A stretch of DNA of 22,789 nt from CAZOKH01 sp964580315 (lineage in GTDB: Bacteria > Chloroflexota > Anaerolineae > Anaerolineales > Anaerolineaceae). Below are positions 1-7,196 of the stretch, one piece after another. Both the position numbers and the translations under genes were made by a program. The stretch's first letter is position 1, and every line of letters begins with the position of its first letter. The stretch covers positions 1-22,789 of the forward strand of contig CAZOKH010000059.1 in the NCBI GenBank assembly GCA_964580315.1. Direction: 5' to 3'. The notes beneath the pieces were generated by a model, which was not told the DNA's origin, made no database searches, and worked only from the letters and a program-made list of their open reading frames with translations.

Positions 1-698
1 CGGGCGGCCAGCAGCAGTTGGTTTCGGTGGCGCGCGCCATGATCCGCCAGCCCAATGTTTTCCTGTTGGATGAACCATTCTCGCACAGCGACGCCTCACA
101 GCGGGTGATCATCCGCACCGAGATCAAGCGGCTGGTAAATAAAACGCACACCACCACCATCCTGGTGACCCATGACCAGCACGAAGCCGTTGCCATGGCT
201 GACCGCATTATGGTGATGAACTTTGCCGAGGTGCAGCAGGTGGGCACGGCGGCTGACCTTTTCCACAAGCCGGCCAATATGTTTGTGGCGGGCTTTGTGG
301 GTGAACCGGCGATTAACTTTATCAAATGCAAATATTCCAAGGCCAGTGAGCAGGTATCTCTGGTGTGCAGTGAAATGCTGGGCTGTTTTCCCATTGGCCC
401 GCAAGCGGCTCAAGCCATTGAGGCGGCCGGTGTGGATGAGGTGATGGTTGGCATTCGTCCGCAAGAATTTAAAGTCACAACCAGTGACAAAGGATACATT
501 CAGGGATCGGTTTCGTTCTTCGAGTTCCTGGGCGAAGAAGGTCATTTGATTGTTGAATCGAATAACGGCCAGGTGACAGCGGTAACAGATCCGTATCTCG
601 ATGTGAAGGAAGGCGACAAAGTTGGTTTGATTGTCGAACGTTCCGAAATTTTTGTGTTCGACCCAAAAACAGAAAAAGCAATCTGCCACGGGGTTTAA
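1..698 (+). CDS. Carbohydrate ABC transporter ATP-binding protein (MalK/UgpC type), 5' truncated
   Basis: This is the C-terminal part of a cytoplasmic ATPase that powers a sugar or polyol importer. The gene begins before the window; the first readable codons give GGQQQ, the tail of the ABC signature motif. Walker B (FLLDEP) follows, then an H-loop (ILVTHDQHEA), then a C-terminal OB/TOBE-type regulatory domain with the MalK-family VGIRPQ motif. That domain points to the CUT1/MalK group rather than RbsA-type ATPases. The D-loop reads SHSDAS instead of the usual SNLDA. The stop is TAA at 696-698. An FGGY kinase starts about 54 nt downstream on the same strand with no visible terminator between, so the two probably share an operon. 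The substrate cannot be told from the sequence, and the permease and binding-protein genes presumably lie upstream, outside the window. Confidence 0.9.
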   Translation, partial: GGQQQLVSVARAMIRQPNVFLLDEPFSHSDASQRVIIRTEIKRLVNKTHTTTILVTHDQHEAVAMADRIMVMNFAEVQQVGTAADLFHKPANMFVAGFVGEPAINFIKCKYSKASEQVSLVCSEMLGCFPIGPQAAQAIEAAGVDEVMVGIRPQEFKVTTSDKGYIQGSVSFFEFLGEEGHLIVESNNGQVTAVTDPYLDVKEGDKVGLIVERSEIFVFDPKTEKAICHGV

Positions 699-752
699 GG
701 AAACCCGCAAAAATTCTTCATATTTTGGAAATTGGAGCCAATGGGAGGCGCA

Positions 753-2321
753 ATGAGCAGACAAGATCGCTATATTATGAATTTTGATGTTGGGACCGGC
801 AGTGGGCGTTGTATTCTGTTTGACCTGGATGGAAAACAGGTGGCGGTTGCTCAACGTGAGTGGCTGCCAAAATCAGACCCAAAATATCCTGGCTCGCAAG
901 ATTTTGACACCGATGAAGCCTGGAAATTGCTGAAAGAATGTTCCAACGAGGTACTGGCAAAATCCGGCATATCCAACGACAAGGTTGTGGCGGCCACCTC
1001 CACAGCCATGCGCGAAGGCATGGTGCTTTATAACAAAGAGAAAAAAGTAATCTGGGCGTGCCCGAACGTGGATGCGCGAGCCTCTGAAGAAGTTGTGGAA
1101 ATGCTAAAGCTAAATCTGGCTGAACCAATTTACAACATTGGTGGAGACTGGCTGAACATTATCAGCCCCGGGCGTTTCTGGTGGATAAAAAAGAAGAAAC
1201 CAGAAATCTATGAACAGATTGCCCACATGAACATGCTCAGTGACTGGGTCTTGTTTGAATTGTCTGGTGAACTGGTTACTGATCCTTCCATTGGATCGAG
1301 CTCGGGCATGTTTGATTTGACCACACGCAAGTGGTCAGAGAAAATTGTAGAAATTGCCGACCTGCCGCGCGGAATCTATACCCCGGTGTATGAATGCGGC
1401 ACGCCAATTGGAAAAATCACTGCCAAAGCTGCCGCAGAAACCGGATTGCGTGAAGGCACCATGGTTGTTACGGGCGGCGCCGACACTCAACTGGCATTGG
1501 TGGGCGCCGGGGCGGTCAAGCCGCATATGTACGCTGTTTGTGCGGGCACTTTCTGGCAGACCGCCGTGGTGGACGACCAGGCTCATTATGATCCGCAATA
1601 CCGCCTGCGCACACTGTGTCATGTGGTGCCGGGGCAGTGGATGACGGAAGGTATCGGTTTCTATCACGGGTTTGTCATGCGCTGGTTCCGTGATGGTTTT
1701 TGCCAGGAAGAGAAACGCATCGCCAGAGAAACCGGCCAGGATGCTTATTCGCTGATGGAAGAGCTGGCCAAAGATATACCGGCTGGCTCGAACGGCGTGA
1801 TGCCCATTTTTGCCGATGTGATGAATTGCAAACGCTGGGTGCACGCTTCGCCTTCACTGATGGGGTTTGATGTGCTGGCTCCCGAAAAAACCGGCAAAGC
1901 GGCCTGCATTCGCGCCGTTGAAGAAAGCGCGGCTTATGTCACCCGCGGCCACATTGAGATCTTAGCCGAGTTGATCGGCGAAGCGCCCCGTGAGGCAATT
2001 TTGGTGGGCGGTTCCTCCAAAGGACAACTCTGGCCGCAAATCATATCCAGCGTTCTGGGCGTTCCGCTGCACATTCCGGTGGTTAAAGAGTCAACCTCAT
2101 TGGGCGCGGCCGTGTGCGCCATGATTGCCCTGGGCGAGGTGAAAAATTGGTATGAGGCCACTGAACGCGTTGTTCACTGGGAACGCACAGTCGAACCCAA
2201 CCAGGCTGATCATAAAGTTTACAACGATGTCTATGCTCGTTGGCGGGAAATTTATCCCTCTGTCTTAAAAATATCTGACGATGGTTTGTTGCCCTCATTA
2301 TGGCGAGCGCCAGGTGTATAA
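753..2321 (+). CDS. lsrK: FGGY-family sugar kinase, LsrK (autoinducer-2 kinase)-like
   Basis: This is a cytoplasmic ATP-dependent kinase of the FGGY family, about 522 residues. The N-terminal ATPase signature is NFDVGTGSGR. The catalytic-base region is GGADTQ (Asp about residue 244). Several blocks match what I recall of E. coli LsrK closely: MREGMVLYN, IWACPNVDARA, MRWFRDGFCQEEK, GVMPIFAD, and a C-terminus SLWRAPGV against SLWKAPGL. LsrK phosphorylates the quorum signal AI-2 (DPD). However, no lsrF, lsrG or Lsr transporter is visible, and the neighbours are a MalK-type ATPase and an AraD-like protein. A related sugar or polyol is therefore an equally good substrate guess. ATG at 753 was chosen for the GGGAGG 4 nt upstream. 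In-frame ATG 741 and TTG 732 are alternatives. The stop is followed 30 nt later by the aldolase-like gene. Confidence 0.85.
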   Translation: MSRQDRYIMNFDVGTGSGRCILFDLDGKQVAVAQREWLPKSDPKYPGSQDFDTDEAWKLLKECSNEVLAKSGISNDKVVAATSTAMREGMVLYNKEKKVIWACPNVDARASEEVVEMLKLNLAEPIYNIGGDWLNIISPGRFWWIKKKKPEIYEQIAHMNMLSDWVLFELSGELVTDPSIGSSSGMFDLTTRKWSEKIVEIADLPRGIYTPVYECGTPIGKITAKAAAETGLREGTMVVTGGADTQLALVGAGAVKPHMYAVCAGTFWQTAVVDDQAHYDPQYRLRTLCHVVPGQWMTEGIGFYHGFVMRWFRDGFCQEEKRIARETGQDAYSLMEELAKDIPAGSNGVMPIFADVMNCKRWVHASPSLMGFDVLAPEKTGKAACIRAVEESAAYVTRGHIEILAELIGEAPREAILVGGSSKGQLWPQIISSVLGVPLHIPVVKESTSLGAAVCAMIALGEVKNWYEATERVVHWERTVEPNQADHKVYNDVYARWREIYPSVLKISDDGLLPSLWRAPGV

Positions 2322-2351
2322 TTACTCACGCGTTTGCGGGGAAGCAGGTTA

Positions 2352-2999
2352 ATGGTTATGTTAGAAAAATTACGAGAAATTGTATGTGATTGTAATAAGG
2401 AACTGCCCCGATATGGGCTGGTTGTGATGACCAGCGGCAATGTCAGCGGTCGAGACCCAGAAACGGGTTATGTGGTGATTAAACCCAGCGGATACAGTTA
2501 TGATCTGTTAAAACCCTCTGACATGCTCGTGGTGGATTTGGAAGGTAATATCATTGAAGGGCAGTTGAACCCATCTGTCGATACCGAAACGCATCTTTAC
2601 ATTTATCGTCACCGCCCCGATGTGGGGGGTATCGTTCACACCCATTCCACCTATTGTTCAACATTTGCGGCGCTCGGGCAACCGATTCCGCCCTGTTTGA
2701 CGGCAATTTCCATGCTGGGCGGCGAAATTCCGCTGGGAAAATTTGTGCCCATCGGCGGGAGGGAGATTGGCGAAGAGATTGTCGCCTCAATTGGTAATAA
2801 ACTTGCCATCATCATGCAAAATCACGGTGTTTTCACCATCGGGAAAGATGCTCCGCAGGCAACCAAGATGGCAATTGAGGTGGAAGAAATAGCCAAGATC
2901 ACCTATCTGGCTCTACTTCGCGGGCAACCTAAAGTATTGAGTGAGGAGGATTTGTTAAAGACACAAAGTCTTTATCAGAACGAATACGGACAGGACTAA
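2352..2999 (+). CDS. Class II aldolase / L-ribulose-5-phosphate 4-epimerase-like protein (AraD/FucA family)
   Basis: This is a 215-residue zinc-dependent enzyme of the class II aldolase/adducin family. It either splits or epimerises a sugar phosphate, probably the product of the kinase just upstream. Likely zinc-site residues are H96 and H98 in GIVHTHST, H158 in QNHGV, and the acidic residue in VDTETH (about E79). The N-terminus (LEKLRE..., SGNVS, VVIKPSG) and the C-terminal tyrosine in EYGQ resemble AraD/UlaF 4-epimerases, whose last tyrosine is catalytic. The position matching the other AraD catalytic residue (Asp120, in HADYF) reads Ser here by my manual alignment, so aldolase or lyase chemistry remains possible. 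ATG 2352 follows GCAGG; ATG 2358 is a close alternative, and a TTG at 2334 lies farther upstream. A strong hairpin follows the stop. Confidence 0.85.
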   Translation: MVMLEKLREIVCDCNKELPRYGLVVMTSGNVSGRDPETGYVVIKPSGYSYDLLKPSDMLVVDLEGNIIEGQLNPSVDTETHLYIYRHRPDVGGIVHTHSTYCSTFAALGQPIPPCLTAISMLGGEIPLGKFVPIGGREIGEEIVASIGNKLAIIMQNHGVFTIGKDAPQATKMAIEVEEIAKITYLALLRGQPKVLSEEDLLKTQSLYQNEYGQD

Positions 3000-3021
3000 G
3001 CATTTCGATTTGTTGATAATT

Positions 3022-3071
3022 TGATAGATCACCGGGCAAAAAGCTGACCGGTGATCTATCAGTAGATTTTT
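3022..3071 (+). terminator. Hairpin terminator or attenuator between the sugar operon and the dehydrogenase operon
   Basis: A perfect 13-bp inverted repeat, GATAGATCACCGG (3023-3035) and CCGGTGATCTATC (3048-3060), has a 12-nt loop and one more T-A pair outside. A T5 run at 3067-3071 comes six bases after the stem, slightly farther than in a textbook terminator. It lies 24 nt after the stop of the aldolase-like gene and ends 18 nt before the pdhA start. It could therefore also act as an attenuator or a protein-binding palindrome. Confidence 0.7.
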
Positions 3072-3089
3072 AATGGAATGGAGTAATTT

Positions 3090-4121
3090 ATGCCGACTCA
3101 TGTAACAGATGTACAAGCTGAATTTAAGCTGGATGACAAGATTAAACACCAGCTACTCAAGCAGTTACCCAAGGAGAAACTCCGTTGGATGCTTGAGAAA
3201 ATGATTTTAACCCGATATTTTGAAGAGAATGCCGAAGCGCTCTATATTCGCGGGTTGGTTCACGGAACCATGCATCTCTCCATCGGGATGGAAGCCTCGC
3301 CCGTTGGCAGCATTGCTGCCATTAAGGACGATGACTATATTATCCACCATCACCGCGGGCACGGGCACACCATTGCCAAAGGCGCCAACCTGACCCTGAT
3401 GATGGCAGAGTTTCTGGGCAAAGAGCCCGGCTATTGCCACGGCCGCGGCGGTTCCATGCACATTGCCGATATCCCCGGGCGCAACCTGGGCGCCACTGGC
3501 ATTGTTGGCGGTGGCATTCCCACGTCTGTGGGCATTGGGCTGGCGTTGAAATTGCACAAGTCCCCCGAAATTCTGTTGAGTTTCTTTGGAGACGGAGCAT
3601 CCAACGAGGGCGCTTTCCATGAATCGTTGAACATGGCATCCATTTGGGATTTGCCCATGGTGTTCATTTGCGACAACAACCAGTATGGTATGTCCATGTC
3701 GGTTGATCGATCGATGAAAATTAAACACATTTCTCAACGCGCCTGCGCCTATGACATTCCCGGCGTGACCGTTGATGGCAACGATGTGCTGGCAGTGTAT
3801 CATCACATTTCGCAGGCAGTGCACCGCGCCCGCGGCGGCGGCGGCCCCAGCCTGATTGAAAACCTGACCTACCGCTGGCGCGGACATTCCAAATCGGACC
3901 GCAACCTGTACCGCACCCAGGAAGAAATTCAAGAATGGCAGCAGTTTGATCCGATTGTTCGTTTTTCGAAAACGTTGTTGGAAGAAAAATTATTCAACCA
4001 GGATGAAATTGATGCCCTGGACAAAGAGTGCAAAGAACGAATTAATAAAGCAGCAGAAGAGGCCATTCAGATGCCCGAACCCTCTCCTGAAAATATTGAA
4101 GCAGAGGTATATGCGCCATGA
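3090..4121 (+). CDS. pdhA: Pyruvate (2-oxoacid/acetoin) dehydrogenase E1 component, alpha subunit
   Basis: This is the thiamine-diphosphate-binding alpha subunit of a heterotetrameric E1 that decarboxylates pyruvate or a related substrate (acetoin, branched 2-oxoacids). It has 343 residues, normal for the family. The ThDP/Mg motif starts at GDGASNEG (about 167-174) and ends at DNN (about 195-197). HHHRGHGH (about 86-93) and the phospho-loop region YRWRGHSKSD are also present. GGAG six bases before ATG 3090 supports the start. The stop overlaps the beta-subunit start as ATGA (4118-4121), which suggests translational coupling. Sequence alone does not separate pyruvate from acetoin dehydrogenase. 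The absence of acetoin-specific neighbours makes pyruvate the default. No convincing promoter was seen downstream of the preceding hairpin. Confidence 0.92.
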   Translation: MPTHVTDVQAEFKLDDKIKHQLLKQLPKEKLRWMLEKMILTRYFEENAEALYIRGLVHGTMHLSIGMEASPVGSIAAIKDDDYIIHHHRGHGHTIAKGANLTLMMAEFLGKEPGYCHGRGGSMHIADIPGRNLGATGIVGGGIPTSVGIGLALKLHKSPEILLSFFGDGASNEGAFHESLNMASIWDLPMVFICDNNQYGMSMSVDRSMKIKHISQRACAYDIPGVTVDGNDVLAVYHHISQAVHRARGGGGPSLIENLTYRWRGHSKSDRNLYRTQEEIQEWQQFDPIVRFSKTLLEEKLFNQDEIDALDKECKERINKAAEEAIQMPEPSPENIEAEVYAP

Positions 4122-5122
4122 GTACCGAAGAAAGCAAGCGCGAAATTACATATTTAGAAGCAGTACGCGAAGCCATGTCGCAAGAAATGCGGCGAGACCC
4201 CGAAGTGTTTCTTATTGGTGAAGATGTGGGTGTGTATGGCGGCGCGTTTGGTGTGAGCAAAGGCATGCTGGAAGAGTTTGGCGAGTGGCGAGTGATTGAC
4301 ACCCCCATTTCTGAAATGGCTATCGCCGGCGCAACCACTGGCTCAGCCATGATGGGCATGCGTCCAATCATGGAGATCATGTTCATGGACTTTGTGACCA
4401 TTGCCATGGACCAACTGGTGAACCAGGCAGCCAAAATGCGTTTCATGTTTGGCGGCAAGGTCAGTTTGCCGTTTGTGGTGCGCGCCCCGGCAGGGTCTGG
4501 TACCGGCGCGGCTGCCCAGCATTGCGGTTCACTGGAAGCCTGGTTTATCTCAACACCCGGTATCAAAGTAGTGGCGCCTTCCACAGCATATGATGCCAAA
4601 GGATTGTTGCTTAGCTCCATCCGCGACAACAACCCTGTCATGTTCATGGAACACAAATTGCTCTATCGCACCAAGGGAATGGTACCGGAAGATTTGTATG
4701 AAATTCCGCTGGGCAAAGCCAAAGTCACCCGCGAGGGCAAAGACCTGACCATCATTGCTTATTCCATCATGGCAGCGCGCGCCCTTGAAGCGGCTGAACA
4801 GCTTGCCCAGGAAGGCATTGATGTGGAGGTGGTTGACCTGCGCACCCTGAAACCGCTGGATGTGGATACCATTGTTGAATCAGTCAGCAAAACCGGGCGC
4901 GCCCTGGTGGTTCACGAGGCGCCTATCACCGGCGGCTTTGGCGGTGAAATTGTGGCGCGCATTGCAGCCAGCGAAGCTTTCGACCGGCTGGATGCCCCCA
5001 TCATGCGCCTGGCTGGTAAAGATACTCCCATCCCCTATAACCGTATTCTCGAACGCGCAACCGTCCCTCAAGTTGAAGACATTGTTGCCAAAGCGCGTGA
5101 ACTGGCGACAGAAGGGAAATAA
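4118..5122 (+). CDS. pdhB: Pyruvate (2-oxoacid/acetoin) dehydrogenase E1 component, beta subunit
   Basis: This 334-residue partner of the alpha subunit completes the ThDP site and contacts E2. Characteristic blocks are TYLEAVREAMSQEM and LIGEDVGVYGGAFGVSKG (the family's conserved glutamate lies in GEDVG), then DTPISEMAIAGA, RAPAGSGTGAAAQHC, HKLLYR, VVDLRTLKPLD, and VVHEAPITGGFGGEI in the C-terminal transketolase-like domain. Length is typical. It starts at the ATGA overlap with pdhA and ends 6 nt before pdhC, so the three genes form one operon. As for pdhA, the exact 2-oxoacid substrate is not determined by the sequence. Confidence 0.93.
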   Translation: MSTEESKREITYLEAVREAMSQEMRRDPEVFLIGEDVGVYGGAFGVSKGMLEEFGEWRVIDTPISEMAIAGATTGSAMMGMRPIMEIMFMDFVTIAMDQLVNQAAKMRFMFGGKVSLPFVVRAPAGSGTGAAAQHCGSLEAWFISTPGIKVVAPSTAYDAKGLLLSSIRDNNPVMFMEHKLLYRTKGMVPEDLYEIPLGKAKVTREGKDLTIIAYSIMAARALEAAEQLAQEGIDVEVVDLRTLKPLDVDTIVESVSKTGRALVVHEAPITGGFGGEIVARIAASEAFDRLDAPIMRLAGKDTPIPYNRILERATVPQVEDIVAKARELATEGK

Positions 5123-5128
5123 GCAACC

Positions 5129-6379
5129 ATGGCTACTGAGATAATCATGCCTAAAGTGGATATGGTCATGGAGACCGGCACCTTCATGGAGTGGAAGAAA
5201 AATGAAGGCGATACCGTGACTAAAGGCGAACCGCTGTTTGTGATAATGACGGATAAGGCCGCCATCGAAGCAGAAGCGCCTGAGAGCGGTATTCTGGCAG
5301 GTATCACTGCTAAGCCGGATGATGTGATCCCGGTGACCACCGTGATTGGCTATATCCTGGCTCCGGGAGAATCTCTTCCTGAAAAAGCCGCGGCCCCGGC
5401 AGCCGCCGCCCCGGCAGAAGCCAAACCTGAAGCGCCTGCGGCAGCTGCTGCAGCCAAACCGGCAACTGCCGCACCGGCTGGTGACCTCAGCCAGGTTCGT
5501 GCCACCCCCCTGGCGCGCACGGTAGCCCGCGAAATGAATGTTGACTTGACCCAGGTTCCCGGTCGCGGTCCGCGCGGCCGTGTGCACAAAGCCGATGTGC
5601 TGGAATTTGCCGCCAGTCACAAGGCTGCCCCGGCAATGGTAAGCGTGGGCGCCCCGGCGGCCAATGTGGCCGTGCCGCTGCCCGACGCGCGCATTCGACA
5701 GCGCATTTCGCTGAAGGGACCGCGCTCCATCATTGCCCAGCGCCTGTCTTATAGCTGGAGCAGTATTCCACACATCTATGAAACCCTGAGTGTGGATATG
5801 AGCGAAGTGGTGCGCCTGCGCGAAAAAGTGACTCCGGCAATTGCAAACGCCACCGGCCAAAAAGTGTCTTACACCGCCATTCTGGCACATGCTGTGGCGC
5901 GCATTCTTTCCAATCACCCTGCTTTGAACAGTTCATTCAACGGTGATGAAATCATTCAATGGGAAGATGTTCACCTGGGGTTGGCAACCAGCCTGGAAGA
6001 TTACCTGATTGTGCCGGTGATTCGCGAAGCCCAGAGCAAAAACCTGCAATCGGTTGTGGTTGAAATGGCCCGCTTGCTGGAAGCCGCCCGCGCCAAGCGT
6101 TTGCAGCCCAACGAGATGAGCGGCAGCACTTTCACCATCACCAACCTGGGCATGTTCGGCATCGAGCAGTTCACCGCCATCATCAACCCGCCCGAAAGCG
6201 CCATCCTGGCTGTGGGCAAAATGATGGATACCCCGGTGGCTGTGGATGGGCAGGTTGTGGTGCGCCCGATGATGACCCTGACGCTGGCGGTAGATCACCG
6301 CGTGAGCGACGGCGCTGCTGCGGCGAAATTCCTGGTGGAACTCAAAAACACCCTGGAGAACCCATATTTGCTGTTGTAG
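5129..6379 (+). CDS. pdhC: Dihydrolipoamide acyltransferase, E2 component of 2-oxoacid dehydrogenase
   Basis: E2 forms the core of the complex and transfers the acyl group from E1 to coenzyme A. It has 416 residues. A single N-terminal lipoyl domain (about 1-80) has its lipoylated lysine at K43 in MTDKAAIE. An Ala/Pro-rich flexible linker (about 84-120) follows, then a peripheral subunit-binding domain (about 123-161, ATPLARTVAREM...VPGRGPRGRV). The C-terminal catalytic domain carries the active-site motif DHRVSDG (H390, D394). ATG 5129 lies 6 nt after pdhB. A clear terminator follows about 30 nt after the stop. The gene is GC-rich, like its two operon partners. No E3 (lipoamide dehydrogenase) gene is nearby, so E3 must be encoded elsewhere. 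Confidence 0.95.
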   Translation: MATEIIMPKVDMVMETGTFMEWKKNEGDTVTKGEPLFVIMTDKAAIEAEAPESGILAGITAKPDDVIPVTTVIGYILAPGESLPEKAAAPAAAAPAEAKPEAPAAAAAAKPATAAPAGDLSQVRATPLARTVAREMNVDLTQVPGRGPRGRVHKADVLEFAASHKAAPAMVSVGAPAANVAVPLPDARIRQRISLKGPRSIIAQRLSYSWSSIPHIYETLSVDMSEVVRLREKVTPAIANATGQKVSYTAILAHAVARILSNHPALNSSFNGDEIIQWEDVHLGLATSLEDYLIVPVIREAQSKNLQSVVVEMARLLEAARAKRLQPNEMSGSTFTITNLGMFGIEQFTAIINPPESAILAVGKMMDTPVAVDGQVVVRPMMTLTLAVDHRVSDGAAAAKFLVELKNTLENPYLLL

Positions 6380-6411
6380 TAACACAGAATCAAGCGCTTT
6401 AATGGTAAAAA

Positions 6412-6447
6412 CAATAAGGACGGGTATTTTTTCCCGTCCTTGTTTTT
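6412..6447 (+). terminator. Intrinsic terminator of the dehydrogenase operon
   Basis: A 9-bp stem, AAGGACGGG (6416-6424) and CCCGTCCTT (6433-6441), with an 8-nt T-rich loop is followed by GTTTTT. Flanking bases extend the stem slightly. It sits 36 nt after the E2 stop, as expected for operon termination. Confidence 0.9.
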
Positions 6448-6448
6448 C

Positions 6449-6477
6449 TTGTTGCCCGAAGCGCAATCGATTACAAT
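6449..6477 (+). promoter_or_regulatory. Candidate sigma-70-type promoter for gpmA
   Basis: TTGTTG (6449-6454) and TACAAT (6472-6477) are separated by exactly 17 bases. They lie just after the operon terminator and before the gpmA ribosome-binding site. The predicted transcript start would be near 6484, giving a 5' leader of about 17 nt. The -35 element is a weak match. Confidence 0.45.
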
Positions 6478-6500
6478 GGCGCAACGATGGAAGGAGAAAC

Positions 6501-7196
6501 ATGAGTCGTCTGGTTTTGCTGCGGCACGGTGAGAGCCTGTGGAATAAAGAAAACCGTTTTACCGGTTGGACGGATGTGCCTTTGACTGCAAGGGGAGTAG
6601 ATGAGGCGCACCGTGCGGGGAGGCAACTGGCGCGGGAGGGCTTTCGATTCGACTGCGCCCATACATCGGTGCTCAGGCGGGCAATTGATACCCTGTGGAT
6701 TGTGCTGGATGAACTGGACCAGTTATGGCTGCCCACATACAACGACTATCGTTTAAATGAACGCCATTACGGCGCCCTGCAGGGATTGAACAAGGAAGAA
6801 ACAGCGGCATTAATTGGCAAAAAACAGGTTTTTCAGTGGCGGCGCACTTATACAGGTTGTCCTCCGCTCCTGGAAGAGAATGATCCGCGGCATCCCCGTT
6901 TTGACATTCGCTATAGGGGTCTCGATCCGCGCTTGCTTCCGGCGGGTGAATCGCTGCTGCAAACCTATGAGAGAATGCTGCCCTGGTGGAAAAATGCGGC
7001 CATCCCGGTTTTGCAACAATACCAGGATTTGCTGGTTGTGGCTCACAGCAACAGCCTGCGGGCGTTGATGAAACAGTTGGACGGCGTGTCAGATGCCGAC
7101 TTTCCCAGGCTGGTTGTACCGACTGGTGTGCCGATTCTGTATGAGATTGACGGAGAAACCATGCGGATTGTGGAAAAACGCGAACTGGCGGTTTAA
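6501..7196 (+). CDS. gpmA: 2,3-bisphosphoglycerate-dependent phosphoglycerate mutase
   Basis: This glycolytic enzyme interconverts 3- and 2-phosphoglycerate through a phospho-histidine. The 231-residue protein begins LVLLRHGESLWN (phospho-acceptor His in RHGE), continues FTGWTDVPLT and LNERHYGALQGLNK, and has the second active-site histidine in VVAHSNSLRALMKQLD. It ends PTGVPILYEI. These blocks identify the dPGM/GpmA family rather than generic histidine phosphatases. The usual AHGNSLRAL reads AHSNSLRAL here, a small departure. It is somewhat shorter than the about 250-residue E. coli enzyme. AAGGAG upstream of ATG 6501 decides the start; an in-frame extension to 6402 would run back through the terminator and is unlikely. 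The stop overlaps the stop of the convergent lipoprotein gene. Confidence 0.93.
   Translation: MSRLVLLRHGESLWNKENRFTGWTDVPLTARGVDEAHRAGRQLAREGFRFDCAHTSVLRRAIDTLWIVLDELDQLWLPTYNDYRLNERHYGALQGLNKEETAALIGKKQVFQWRRTYTGCPPLLEENDPRHPRFDIRYRGLDPRLLPAGESLLQTYERMLPWWKNAAIPVLQQYQDLLVVAHSNSLRALMKQLDGVSDADFPRLVVPTGVPILYEIDGETMRIVEKRELAV

Noticed and set aside
3207..3932. Long open frames on the opposite strand of the GC-rich dehydrogenase genes
   Set aside because: They are shadow frames from codon bias. They show no domain motifs and no start signals.
5390..5490. Repetitive GCC/GCA-rich stretch in the E2 gene
   Set aside because: It encodes the normal Ala/Pro flexible linker of E2 and is not an independent repeat.
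6402..6500. N-terminal extension of gpmA
   Set aside because: It would be translated from the terminator and promoter region. ATG 6501 has a good ribosome-binding site and the family N-terminus.
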